Part shown: positions 34,146 through 42,538 of the stretch, in pieces | How positions within the stretch are numbered: the first letter of the stretch is position 1 | How the letters are laid out: each line of letters opens with the position of its first letter | From: Enterococcus_C asini_A | Lineage (GTDB): Bacteria > Bacillota > Bacilli > Lactobacillales > Enterococcaceae | DNA: 64,000 nucleotides | Reading direction: 5' to 3' (one strand) | Assembly (NCBI RefSeq): GCF_031928785.1 | Contig: NZ_JARQAL010000002.1 | Notes under the pieces: model-generated | Told to the model about the DNA's origin: nothing | Seen by the model: the letters and a program-made list of their open reading frames with translations, nothing else | Database searches by the model: none | Made by a program: the position numbers and the translations under genes

Positions 34146-35159
34146 ATGATTGCATTAGGCGTAATTGGCACGAACTGGATTAGTCATCAATTTGTGGAGG
34201 CAGCAATTGCCACGGGGGAATACGAACTTAAAGGAGTCTACTCTAGAAAATTAGCTACCGCCCAAGAATTCGGCGAGAAATACTCAGGAGAAATCTTTTA
34301 CGAAACGGATTTGGAGCGCTTTTTAGCAGGTGAATTAGATGTGGTGTATATCGCTTCACCCAATAGTTTGCATTTTTCTCAAGCGAAGGCGACTTTATTA
34401 GCCGGTAAACATGTAATTGTAGAAAAACCAGCTTTTTCTAACCCGAAAGAAATGGCGGAAATCATTGAGTTAGCTAATCAAAAAGGACTACTTTATTTTG
34501 AAGCAGCTCGTAATTTACATGAGAAGGCCTTTACTACGATCAGTGAATTTTTACCGGTGAAAGGCCAAATTTTAGGAGCCAACTTTACTTATATGAAGTA
34601 TTCTTCTCGTTATGATCAAGTTCTGGCAGGTGAGGAGCCAAATATCTTTTCGCCTCGTTTTTCCGGCGGTTCTGTACAGGATTTAGGTATTTATACTTTG
34701 TATGCGGCCCTAGGCTGGTTTGGGATGCCTCAAGAAGTTTATTACTTTGCTCGAAAAATCGTCACTGGAGTAGATGGTATGGGCACGATCATCTTGCGTT
34801 ACGATTTGTTTGATGTTACCATCCAACAAGGTAAGATTGCGGATTCTTTCTTGCCTTCTGAAATTTATTTAACTGATGGTACATTGCGTTTAAGTGGGAT
34901 CAATGCTTTTGAAGAAGCTCATTTTTATCAACGAAGGACAGGAGAAACCAAAGAATTGCCAATTACTTCTTTGGAAAATCCCATGATAGAAGAAGCGCGG
35001 AACTTTGCTCAGATTATCAAACAACCTAATGATCCTAAATTGGGCTTACGCTATGAGGAGTGGGTAGAGTTGTCTCGCAATGTCAATGAAGTTATTTACC
35101 ATCTGCGGCAACAAGCAGGAATCGTCTTTGAAGGCGATCGTAATATGAAAGAAGAATGA
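34146..35159 (+). CDS. Gfo/Idh/MocA-family oxidoreductase
   Basis: 337 aa. N-terminal NAD(P)-binding Rossmann domain (IALGVIGTNWISHQF, then VYIASPNSLHFSQAKATLLAGKHVIVEKP with the EKP catalytic lysine), then the C-terminal alpha/beta substrate domain containing GGSVQDLGIYTLYAALGWFG. The substrate is unknown; such proteins oxidise or reduce sugars or sugar acids. AAAGGAGGG precedes the ATG. It overlaps the following helicase frame or ends just before it. Confidence 0.88.
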   Translation: MIALGVIGTNWISHQFVEAAIATGEYELKGVYSRKLATAQEFGEKYSGEIFYETDLERFLAGELDVVYIASPNSLHFSQAKATLLAGKHVIVEKPAFSNPKEMAEIIELANQKGLLYFEAARNLHEKAFTTISEFLPVKGQILGANFTYMKYSSRYDQVLAGEEPNIFSPRFSGGSVQDLGIYTLYAALGWFGMPQEVYYFARKIVTGVDGMGTIILRYDLFDVTIQQGKIADSFLPSEIYLTDGTLRLSGINAFEEAHFYQRRTGETKELPITSLENPMIEEARNFAQIIKQPNDPKLGLRYEEWVELSRNVNEVIYHLRQQAGIVFEGDRNMKEE

Positions 35160-35167
35160 GGAAAACT

Positions 35168-36433
35168 ATGAACTTAGCACAATTCCCTGAAAGCTGGCAA
35201 AAACGTTGGCAGCAGGAATATTCAGATCCAACCGCTATTCAAACAGCAGTCTTTGAACCATTAGTAAATAAAGAAGCGGTAGTGGGGATTTCCCCTACTG
35301 GTACCGGGAAAACCATCGCCTATCTCTTGCCATTACTATTACAGGTGAAGCCTAGTCAAGGGGTTCAGTTGATGATTGTCACTTCTTCTCAAGAATTGGC
35401 TATGCAAGTAGCCACGGTTACCCGTAACTGGGGGCAAGATATCGGCTTAAAGACGGTTTCTTTAATCGGCGGTGCCAATGTTAAACGGCAACAGGAAAAG
35501 CTGAAAACTCGTCCAGAAATAGTGGTAGGTACGCCAGGACGATTGGTGGAATTAATGGATAGTCGCAAACTTAAAGCCCATCAAATCCAAAGTCTAGTAG
35601 TGGACGAAGTGGATCAGATATTAGGCCAAGGTGGCGAACCTTTATTATTACGTCTGTTAAAACACTTAAATCGGGATTGTCAGTTGAGTTTCTTTTCTGC
35701 CACTGCGGATGCGGTGTTAGCTAAAATTCAAACGTTAACTCCAAAACCAGTAACAGTAGTGGATGTAACGGCTACTGATAGCAGTAAAGGAAAGACGAGC
35801 CACTATTATTTGAAATATCCACTGCGCAAAAAAATTGATGCTTTACGCCGTATTTTAAATCAAGAGGAACAACCTTTTTTGATCTTTTTTAATCAAGTTG
35901 CCGATTTAGGGGCTGCGGAAGAAAAGCTCTTGTATCATGGATTACCGGTGGCATCATTAGCCAGTGATCAAGGAAAAATGATGCGAAAACATGGGTTAGC
36001 CGCTTTTCGTGAAGGAAAGTGCAGCTTATTAAGTACAGATGTAGCTGCCCGAGGATTAGATATTGAAGGACTGTCATTAGTGGTAAATGCAGAAATTCCA
36101 GTGGATTCAGCGAGCTACTTGCATCGAGCTGGTCGAGTGGGACGCATGGGCAAAACGGGTAGTGTGGTGACGATTATTGGTGACCATCAAGAAAAGGACT
36201 TCAAAAAACTATTGAAGGAAGCAAACCTTACCGCAGAAGAACTCTTTTTGTATGCAGGCCATTTTCAAAAAGAAGACCCAGAAAAAACGTCAGAAGTCGG
36301 GATTTCTCAGGCTGGATCACCAAGGAAAAAAACAAGTGATTACCAGACCACTTCACCGAAGAAAAAAATTGTTAAAAAGCCAAAAAAAGCAACTACTGGA
36401 AAACCAAAGACAAAAGGAAAAAGGCGCTCCTAA
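35168..36433 (+). CDS. DEAD-box RNA helicase (DEVD variant)
   Basis: 421 aa. Two RecA-like domains with motif I PTGTGKT, Ib TPGRL, motif III FSATAD, motif V ARGLD and motif VI HRAGRVGR. Motif II is DEVD instead of DEAD. The C-terminal ~45 residues are lysine-rich and low in complexity, probably RNA-binding. There are two possible starts: the ATG at 35156 overlapping the upstream stop, and the ATG at 35168 with GAGG six bases before it; I prefer the latter. A terminator follows directly. Confidence 0.9.
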   Translation: MNLAQFPESWQKRWQQEYSDPTAIQTAVFEPLVNKEAVVGISPTGTGKTIAYLLPLLLQVKPSQGVQLMIVTSSQELAMQVATVTRNWGQDIGLKTVSLIGGANVKRQQEKLKTRPEIVVGTPGRLVELMDSRKLKAHQIQSLVVDEVDQILGQGGEPLLLRLLKHLNRDCQLSFFSATADAVLAKIQTLTPKPVTVVDVTATDSSKGKTSHYYLKYPLRKKIDALRRILNQEEQPFLIFFNQVADLGAAEEKLLYHGLPVASLASDQGKMMRKHGLAAFREGKCSLLSTDVAARGLDIEGLSLVVNAEIPVDSASYLHRAGRVGRMGKTGSVVTIIGDHQEKDFKKLLKEANLTAEELFLYAGHFQKEDPEKTSEVGISQAGSPRKKTSDYQTTSPKKKIVKKPKKATTGKPKTKGKRRS

Positions 36434-36446
36434 GCGCCTTTTTTTG
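36421..36446 (+). terminator. Terminator after the DEAD-box helicase gene
   Basis: AAGGCGCT pairs with AGCGCCTT around a four-base loop, followed by a T-run. The left arm overlaps the end of the gene. Confidence 0.9.
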
Positions 36447-36493
36447 TGTTAATATTACTATATGAAGAAAAAGGAATGAGGAGAAAGTCGATT

Positions 36494-39205
36494 ATGAATT
36501 CCCGAAAAGAAGAGATTTTACACACAATAGAATCCCGGAAGCAAGGAATGACAGCGGTTCAAATCGGTGAATTATTAGGTCTGGATCGAAGCAACGCTAG
36601 CCGCTACCTCAATGAACTGGCTAAGGAAAAGAAAATCAAAAAGACTAGTGGTCGCCCGGTAATCTATGAGCCTTTGACGGAAGAAGAAGTTCATGTGGAT
36701 GTTTCCTCCGCCGTTTCCTTTGATAGTTTAGTTGGCGAGAATGGGTCTTTGAAAGTTGCCGTGCAACAAGCTAAAGCCGCCATTTTATATCCGCCTCGGG
36801 GTTTACATACGATTATCTTTGGCGAAACGGGCACAGGGAAATCGCTTTTTGCCGAGTGTATGTATCAGTTTGCCTTAAACTCGTATTCCATTGCTCCCGA
36901 TGCGCCCTTTGTATCTTTTAACTGTGCGGACTATGCTCAAAATCCGCAGTTGTTGTTTGGGCATATTTTTGGAGTTAAAAAAGGTGCTTACACAGGAGCG
37001 GAAGCGGATCGTCCCGGTTTGATTGCTGAAGCGGATGGAGGGATTTTGTTCTTAGATGAAATTCATCGCCTGCCACCAGAAGGGCAAGAGATGCTCTTTA
37101 CTTTTATTGATAAGGGCAGTTATCGGCCTTTAGGGGAAAGTGTCCAGACTTATGAAGCCTCCGTTCAGATTATCGGTGCCACTACCGAGTCTTCGGATAA
37201 TTTTTTGGCAACTTTTAAACGGAGAATTCCGGTTTCAGTGACGATGCCTAGTCTGTCAGAACGCATGTTAGATGAGCGTTATGAAATTATTACTCTATTT
37301 ATTAAGCAAGAGGCAAACCGGCTAAGTCAACGGATTCAAGTGGAAAAAGATGCCATCATTGCTTTTATGCTTTATGATCCTGAGGGGAATATTGGCCAAG
37401 TGAAGCGAGATTTAAAGCTCGTCTGTGCCAAAGCCTTCTTACATTACCGAACCCACAAAGAGCGAGATTTATTGATTCGTAAAGATGACTGTTCTTTACA
37501 AGTGCAAAAGGGTTTACTGAAAGTAAAAGAGTTGGCAGAACCCTTGGATCAGTTTTTAGAAGGCAAAGGGGAATATTTAAGTTTTGAGCCTGGAGAACAA
37601 GAAGTAGTCTGGTCTCAAGATCCCCAACGAAATATGCAAGTCTACAACGCCATTGAAGAAAAAGTCACCAATCTTAGTGAAACCGGAGTGGCAAGTATTG
37701 ATCTGGAAAACTTAATTTTAAAAGACGTTACGGCTTATTTTGAAACTTATGTAGAACAACTTGCAGAACATTCCATTCACAAAGATCTCTTGCCTCCTGA
37801 TTTATGGCGCTTGACCAATCAACTTTACGATTTAGCAGAACAACGCCTAGATCGCCACTTTAATGCCAAAGCACGCTTTGCCTTTGCCTTGCATTTGCAA
37901 AGTACTATTGAGCGCTTAAAAGACGGCCACACGATTGTCCATCCGGATTTAAATAATGTCCGGAAAAACTTAAAGCGAGAATTTCAAGTGGCTTTGGATT
38001 TGTCCACGATTTTAGAAGAGGAATGCCACGTGGAGATTCCCTTTGATGAAATCGGCTTTATCAGTATGTTTTTATCCATTCAAGTGTGTGTTACAGACAC
38101 ACCGGAACAAAGAGTGGAAGTAGTGGTTTTAATGCATGGTAAGCTCACTGCTACCAGCATGCTAGAAGCTGCTCAAGAGCTTTTAGATACGAAAAGTGGT
38201 GTGGGGATGAACATGCGCTTGGATATGGAAGTCCAAGAGATGTATCGGCAACTTTTGGATTATGTCTTGTTGCATAAAGAGAAATTAAACAATGGTTTGT
38301 TGCTATTAACGGATATGGGCTCATTAAATTCCTTCGCTGATTTAATCTATAAAGAAACTGGTATTCGCACGAAGGCTATTTCGATGACCAGTACGATGAT
38401 TGTGGTAGAAGCATTGCGAATGGCTGATGTGGGCCGGAGCTTAGAGGACATTTATCAGAATATCCGCCAATCTTTCCGAGCGATTATTAAAGAAAATGGT
38501 CAGCTTCATCAAGGCGTCAGCAAACTAAAAAAAGCGGTGGTCGTGACTTGCTTTACGGGGGAAGGAGTAGCCCACAAGCTCTTTCAACGGATCGAACCCA
38601 TCGTCAACCAAGAAGAAGTAGAAATCATTCAAATGCAGTTTATCGAACGCGGGGTCTTTATCCAGCATATTGATGAATTATTAGAAGAATATGAAATCAA
38701 AGCGATTTGCGGTACGGTGGAAATTCAATATCAAAATATTCCTTTCTTTTCTGCTTATGAAGTTTTTGACAATGAACAACTTAAATTGGTACAACGAGTT
38801 ATTTCTGATGAAGTACCGATTAGTAAAATAGTTTCTTCTTTAACCAATACTTTAACAGAAATACCTGATGTTGCCATTTTAATGGGCAAATTACAACAAA
38901 GCCTTCAGTCCATTCAAGAACAAATCCATGCAGTGGTCGAACCGAGTGTGGAAGGCGGAATGTTGATTCATATCGCCTTTTTAATCGAAGGACTACTGAA
39001 AAAGGAACCAACGCGAAAGTTTGCTAATTTAGCCGCTTTTAGCAAGAAATACCGCATTGAGAATGATTTAGTAACCACTAACTTAATGCCTTTGGAAAAA
39101 GAGTATCACATTGAAATCCCGGAAGACGAAATAGCATTTATTACCCAAATGTTGTTAGAAAACAAACTTCAAGCTTCTCCATTTACACAGAAAATTAGTG
39201 TGTAA
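36494..39205 (+). CDS. LevR-type sigma-54 activator with PRD and PTS domains
   Basis: 903 aa. Domains in order: helix-turn-helix (1-~60, GLDRSNASRYLNELAKE), AAA+ sigma-54-interaction domain (~75-320; Walker A GETGTGKS 110-117, GAYTGA 164-169 in place of GAFTGA, Walker B ILFLDE 184-189), PRD1 (~430-535), EIIA-Man-like domain (~542-670, with H548 in LMHGK), a IIB-like region (~680-770) and PRD2 (~800-895). It should activate RNA polymerase-sigma-54 at the promoter at 39291, and the PRDs would be set by phosphorylation from the PTS it controls, as in Listeria and Enterococcus PTS operons. The start follows GAGGAG. Confidence 0.93.
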   Translation: MNSRKEEILHTIESRKQGMTAVQIGELLGLDRSNASRYLNELAKEKKIKKTSGRPVIYEPLTEEEVHVDVSSAVSFDSLVGENGSLKVAVQQAKAAILYPPRGLHTIIFGETGTGKSLFAECMYQFALNSYSIAPDAPFVSFNCADYAQNPQLLFGHIFGVKKGAYTGAEADRPGLIAEADGGILFLDEIHRLPPEGQEMLFTFIDKGSYRPLGESVQTYEASVQIIGATTESSDNFLATFKRRIPVSVTMPSLSERMLDERYEIITLFIKQEANRLSQRIQVEKDAIIAFMLYDPEGNIGQVKRDLKLVCAKAFLHYRTHKERDLLIRKDDCSLQVQKGLLKVKELAEPLDQFLEGKGEYLSFEPGEQEVVWSQDPQRNMQVYNAIEEKVTNLSETGVASIDLENLILKDVTAYFETYVEQLAEHSIHKDLLPPDLWRLTNQLYDLAEQRLDRHFNAKARFAFALHLQSTIERLKDGHTIVHPDLNNVRKNLKREFQVALDLSTILEEECHVEIPFDEIGFISMFLSIQVCVTDTPEQRVEVVVLMHGKLTATSMLEAAQELLDTKSGVGMNMRLDMEVQEMYRQLLDYVLLHKEKLNNGLLLLTDMGSLNSFADLIYKETGIRTKAISMTSTMIVVEALRMADVGRSLEDIYQNIRQSFRAIIKENGQLHQGVSKLKKAVVVTCFTGEGVAHKLFQRIEPIVNQEEVEIIQMQFIERGVFIQHIDELLEEYEIKAICGTVEIQYQNIPFFSAYEVFDNEQLKLVQRVISDEVPISKIVSSLTNTLTEIPDVAILMGKLQQSLQSIQEQIHAVVEPSVEGGMLIHIAFLIEGLLKKEPTRKFANLAAFSKKYRIENDLVTTNLMPLEKEYHIEIPEDEIAFITQMLLENKLQASPFTQKISV

Positions 39206-39226
39206 CGTCAAAAGTGTAGTGTGTAA
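39183..39226 (+). promoter_or_regulatory. Candidate upstream activating sites for the sigma-54 activator
   Basis: TAGTGTGTAA occurs twice, at 39196-39205 and 39217-39226, exactly 21 bases apart. An inverted TTACACA at 39183-39189 makes an inverted repeat with the first TGTGTAA. The sites lie about 65-110 bases before the -24 box, where enhancers for LevR-type proteins are expected; the first overlaps the activator's own stop codon. Confidence 0.55.
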
Positions 39227-39238
39227 GCAAACGGTCTA

Positions 39239-39277
39239 GAGCAAAACCTTGATTTGATGAGGTTTTGCTCTTTTTTT
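39239..39277 (+). terminator. Terminator between the activator gene and the PTS operon
   Basis: GAGCAAAACCT pairs perfectly with AGGTTTTGCTC around a ten-base loop, followed by seven T. It separates the putative activating sites from the sigma-54 promoter. Confidence 0.93.
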
Positions 39278-39290
39278 ATGGGAAATAAAG

Positions 39291-39308
39291 TTGGCACGCT
39301 TCTTGCAT
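39291..39308 (+). promoter_or_regulatory. Sigma-54 (-24/-12) promoter of the PTS operon
   Basis: TTGGCACGCTTCTTGCAT matches the consensus TGGCACG-N4-TTGCW completely, with GG and GC 12 bases apart. It is 43 bases before the IIB gene. Confidence 0.95.
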
Positions 39309-39350
39309 TATAATTAAGTGTAAAAAAACTTAGAAAGGAGTGAGGGATAA

Positions 39351-39674
39351 ATGGCGAAAAAGACAATTATGTTAGTTTGTTCCGCCGGGATGAGTACGAG
39401 CTTGTTGGTGACGAAGATGCAAAAAGCCGCCGAAGAGAAAGGTATGGAAACAGATATCTTTGCAGTTTCGGCATCTGATGCGGACAATAGCTTAGAAGAA
39501 AAAAATGTAGACGTTTTACTTTTAGGCCCACAAGTTCGTTTCATGAAAGCCCAGTTTGAACAAAAATTGGCACCTAAAGGAATTCCTTTGGATGTGATTA
39601 ATATGGCAGACTATGGCATGATGAACGGCGAAAAAGTTTTAGAACAAGCGGAAAAATTGATTGCCGGTAAATAA
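39351..39674 (+). CDS. PTS lactose/cellobiose family, EIIB
   Basis: 107 aa. The phosphorylated residue is C10 in MLVCSAGMSTSLLV, with a phosphatase-like P-loop following. The domain accepts phosphate from IIA and passes it to the sugar in IIC. First gene of the sigma-54 operon, with AGAAAGGAG upstream. It is a separate subunit, not fused to IIC. Confidence 0.95.
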   Translation: MAKKTIMLVCSAGMSTSLLVTKMQKAAEEKGMETDIFAVSASDADNSLEEKNVDVLLLGPQVRFMKAQFEQKLAPKGIPLDVINMADYGMMNGEKVLEQAEKLIAGK

Positions 39675-39700
39675 AAGGTAGTCAAAGAGGAGGAAGTATC

Positions 39701-40021
39701 GTGGAAGATCAACAAAATTTAGAAGCCATCATGGGCTTAATCATGTATGGTGGGAATGCCAAGAGCGACGCTATGGAAGCGATTCAAGCAGCGAAAGAAG
39801 GCGATTTTGATTTAGCAGATCAAAAAATCGCTGATGCAGAAAAATCGTTAACAGAAGCACACCACGCTCAAACTGGTATGTTAACGCAAGAAGCTCAAGG
39901 GGATCACGTACAAGTAACCTTACTCACTGTACACAGCCAAGACCACTTGATGACTGCCATTGCTTTTACTGATTTGGCAAAAGAAATCATTGCTCTGTAT
40001 CGTCGGATTAATGCAGATTAA
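39701..40021 (+). CDS. PTS lactose/cellobiose family, EIIA
   Basis: 106 aa, helical trimeric IIA. The phospho-histidine is H78 in LLTVHSQDHLM, and D81 is the metal-binding aspartate of the trimer. The start is GTG, eight bases after GAGGAGG. It lies 26 bases after IIB and 104 bases before IIC, the gap holding two hairpins. Confidence 0.95.
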   Translation: MEDQQNLEAIMGLIMYGGNAKSDAMEAIQAAKEGDFDLADQKIADAEKSLTEAHHAQTGMLTQEAQGDHVQVTLLTVHSQDHLMTAIAFTDLAKEIIALYRRINAD

Positions 40022-40036
40022 TGAAAAGTGTTACCC

Positions 40037-40101
40037 AAAACACGATTGTTGGTCTTCGTGTTTTATTAGGTTGATATGAAGAAGCTATTCTTTCATATAA
40101 A
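40037..40101 (+). other. Two hairpins in the IIA-IIC intergenic gap
   Basis: AAAACACG/CGTGTTTT (about 40037-40064) and ATATGAA/TTCATAT (about 40075-40101) can form stem-loops with no long T-run. They may mark an mRNA processing or stability point rather than a terminator. Confidence 0.5.
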
Positions 40102-40125
40102 AATACGTTTCATAGGAGGATAAAA

Positions 40126-41556
40126 ATGGATGGATTAACAGCTTGGATGGAGAAACACATCCTTCCGGTAGCTGCGAAAATCGGTGCGCAAAAACACTTA
40201 GTTGCTCTCCGTGACGCTTTTATCGGTACAATGCCAGCAACAATGGCCGGTGCGGTCGCCGTAATGATCAATGCAATTATTCGTGATTTACCGACACAGT
40301 TTATTGACGGGTACGATGGAAATTCGATTCCAGTTATTCGCGAAATTATTGGTGTCAATGGTTATGTATGGAATGGTACATTAGCCGTAGCCGGTTTGAT
40401 CTTTGCTTTTTCTTGGGGATATAACTTAGCCCGGGCTTACAAAGTAAATGATTTAGCCGGTGGTATCGTTGCCTTAGCAGCCTTCTTGCAAGGGATTTCT
40501 TTTGGCCCTTCAAATTCTGCTACTTTGGGTGTCGATGTACCTGCTGATGTAGCACAAGCAATCAACGATGCTGGTATTGGTGCCACAGTTGATGGCAACA
40601 ACTTAAGTGTCGGTCTATGGGGCTGGTTAAAACTAGGTCACTTAGATGCCAATGCTTACTTTACAATTATGATTATCGGTGCTTTGGCAACCATTATCTA
40701 TGCAAAATTGATGTTGGCAAATATCACTATTAAAATGCCAGACTCTGTGCCTCCAGCAGTATCAAAAGCCTTTGCCGCTATTTTACCAGCAGCGATTGCT
40801 TTGTACGTGGTAGCAATTATTAACTTTGTAGTTGGTAAATTGTCTGACGGTCAATTGTTGATTGATTTGATTCAGAAGTTTATTGCGGAACCATTCTTGA
40901 GCTTGTCTCAAGGTTTCGGTGCATTAGTTATCGTTCAGTTGTTTATTCAAATCTTCTGGTTCTTCGGGATTCACGGTACCAACGTAATGGCACCGGTTCT
41001 AGAAGGAATTTGGGGTGTTGCCCAATTGTCTAACGTAAACATTTACCAAAATGGTTACGATGGCTTGAAAGGTTTGGATGCAATTTATGCCGCTATTGAA
41101 GATGGCAAAGCTTACTACTGGGTACGGGGTTCCTTTGACGTGTACACCATGTTTGGTGGTTCCGGTGGTACGATGGTACTCTTATTGGCAATCTTCTTCT
41201 TCTCAAAACGGGCTGATTACTTGACCGTTGCGAAATTGTCAATTGGACCTGGTATCTTCAATATCAATGAACCAGTAATGTTTGGTTTGCCAATCGTATT
41301 GAATGCGATCATGGTAATTCCATTCATCGTAGCACCATTAGTAACAACTGCGATTGGTTACTTTGCAACTACCTTACACTTGGTAGCTCCAGTAACTCAA
41401 CAAGTAGTTTGGGTAGTTCCTCCAATCTTAATGTCATTCTTGGCAACTATGGACTGGCGGGCACCAATTGTAACCTTAGTATGTATGGTTGTAGCCTTCT
41501 TCATCTGGGTACCGTTCGTTATTTCTGCGAACAAGATCCAGGAAGGTGGCGAATAA
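40126..41556 (+). CDS. PTS lactose/cellobiose family, EIIC
   Basis: 476 aa membrane transporter with about ten hydrophobic segments. Family features are QIFWFFGIHGTNVMAPV and the NINEPVMFGLPIVLN signature. It is longer than typical CelB/ChbC (~430-450), with an extra loop around residues 140-175 (GVDVPADVAQAINDAGIGATVDGNN). The sugar (cellobiose, chitobiose or similar) cannot be told from sequence; no phospho-glycosidase follows in this operon. AGGAGG precedes the ATG. Confidence 0.92.
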   Translation: MDGLTAWMEKHILPVAAKIGAQKHLVALRDAFIGTMPATMAGAVAVMINAIIRDLPTQFIDGYDGNSIPVIREIIGVNGYVWNGTLAVAGLIFAFSWGYNLARAYKVNDLAGGIVALAAFLQGISFGPSNSATLGVDVPADVAQAINDAGIGATVDGNNLSVGLWGWLKLGHLDANAYFTIMIIGALATIIYAKLMLANITIKMPDSVPPAVSKAFAAILPAAIALYVVAIINFVVGKLSDGQLLIDLIQKFIAEPFLSLSQGFGALVIVQLFIQIFWFFGIHGTNVMAPVLEGIWGVAQLSNVNIYQNGYDGLKGLDAIYAAIEDGKAYYWVRGSFDVYTMFGGSGGTMVLLLAIFFFSKRADYLTVAKLSIGPGIFNINEPVMFGLPIVLNAIMVIPFIVAPLVTTAIGYFATTLHLVAPVTQQVVWVVPPILMSFLATMDWRAPIVTLVCMVVAFFIWVPFVISANKIQEGGE

Positions 41557-41565
41557 GCATTTTTT

Positions 41566-41608
41566 AGAAACTGCCCCGTCCATTGAGGCGGGAGCGGTTT
41601 CTTTCTTT
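41566..41608 (+). terminator. Probable terminator of the PTS operon
   Basis: AGAAACTGCCCCGTCC pairs imperfectly with GGCGGGAGCGGTTTCT (two interior mismatches) and is followed by a T-rich tract. Confidence 0.7.
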
Positions 41609-41649
41609 TCTGATTTCGTTTATACTAATAAGCAAAAGGAGGATTTATC

Positions 41650-41868
41650 ATGATTTCAATTTCCAGTGCAATGCAACAAGATGCCATTAAAGAATTGCTA
41701 GAAGGCTATAGTGAAGGAGACTTCACCTATACTTTTAAAGAGAAAAAAGGCATTAAGATGATGTTTGACGTAACAGGCGACCCAACAGAAGCAGCTGCAA
41801 AAGCCAAAGCTTTGATCAAGGCTCAACCTTGGGGTTCTGTTTTGTATTTCCAATCCGTCCCAGCATAA
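41650..41868 (+). CDS. Unrecognised 72-aa protein
   Basis: Soluble protein with an N-terminal helical part (AMQQDAIKELLEGYSEG), a beta-like centre (FTYTFKEKKGIKMMFDV) and a helix rich in alanine and lysine (DPTEAAAKAKALIKA), a beta-alpha-beta pattern. No family is recognised. AAAAGGAGG lies seven bases before the ATG. A TATACT at about 41619 could be its promoter, since a terminator-like hairpin separates it from the PTS operon. It is followed 25 bases later by two coupled small genes. Confidence 0.7.
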   Translation: MISISSAMQQDAIKELLEGYSEGDFTYTFKEKKGIKMMFDVTGDPTEAAAKAKALIKAQPWGSVLYFQSVPA

Positions 41869-41893
41869 CTTTTGAAAGATAGGAATGATGACA

Positions 41894-42082
41894 ATGGATA
41901 GATGGGGGCTAGGATTGTGTAGTGTGGGACTTGTGATCACGCTACTCAGTACAGATGCAACGAATATGAATTGGGATTTCCTAAGTCTGGTGACTGGAAT
42001 TACCTTTATTGTGGCAGGCATTGTAATGGTTCGCAAAGCTGCCAAAAAAGCGAAGTTAAAAGATGGAGGCAAATCGTCATGA
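41894..42082 (+). CDS. Small two-helix membrane protein of unknown function
   Basis: 62 aa, two membrane segments (~5-20 and ~29-47) joined by a short polar loop and a lysine-rich C-terminal tail (RKAAKKAKLKDGGKSS). The ATG at 41894 lies nine bases after AGGA; two nearer in-frame ATG codons crowd that site. The stop overlaps the following start by four bases (ATGA), so it is translationally coupled to the DUF3284 gene. No family recognised. Confidence 0.65.
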   Translation: MDRWGLGLCSVGLVITLLSTDATNMNWDFLSLVTGITFIVAGIVMVRKAAKKAKLKDGGKSS

Positions 42083-42492
42083 AAATCGAAAAAACATTAA
42101 ATATCCCCGCAGCGTTCTTCTATGACAAAGTAATTGATTCGGTGATTTTTGATGTGCGTCAAGCAACCGGAAAAGATCTGACTCGCAAACAGCTGAAAAA
42201 TTTTGAATATGTTAAAACATTTTCAAAAAATAGCCGGGCGAAGATAAAGATTGATGAAGTTGTTGAAAATCAAACCTATCAGTTTAAAACATCTACTACG
42301 AAAAATGACTTTGTTGCCCGGTACGATATTGAACCAATCAGTGATCAAAAATGTAAAGTTTCGTACACGGAAACTATGAAGTCCTTTGGTTTTATGCAGC
42401 AGATGAATGACATGGTTTTAGGTATTGTCATGGGGATGTTTAAAAAGCGGCATTTTAAAAAGATGCTGACAATGATTGAAGAATCTTATTAA
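42079..42492 (+). CDS. DUF3284-domain protein
   Basis: 137 aa. Begins MKIEKTLNIPAAFFYDKVID and contains YDIEPISDQKCKVSYTE, consistent with DUF3284, a START-like small domain repeatedly found beside lactose/cellobiose PTS genes. The function is unknown; the ...FGFMQQMNDMVLGIVMGMFKKRHFKKML tail is typical. GGAGG lies eight bases before the ATG. Coupled to the preceding membrane-protein gene and ended by a terminator. Confidence 0.8.
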   Translation: MKIEKTLNIPAAFFYDKVIDSVIFDVRQATGKDLTRKQLKNFEYVKTFSKNSRAKIKIDEVVENQTYQFKTSTTKNDFVARYDIEPISDQKCKVSYTETMKSFGFMQQMNDMVLGIVMGMFKKRHFKKMLTMIEESY

Positions 42493-42517
42493 AGGGGTCG
42501 TAAAGACGCCTTTTTTT
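42491..42517 (+). terminator. Terminator after the DUF3284 gene
   Basis: AAAGGGGTC pairs with GACGCCTTT (one mismatch) around a five-base loop, followed by seven T. Confidence 0.8.
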
Positions 42518-42538
42518 ATTGAATGAGGTGAATGATAA

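Noticed and set aside
39314..39544. Minus-strand frame over the sigma-54 operon start
   Set aside because: It runs through the leader of the PTS operon and covers IIB in antisense; no independent support.
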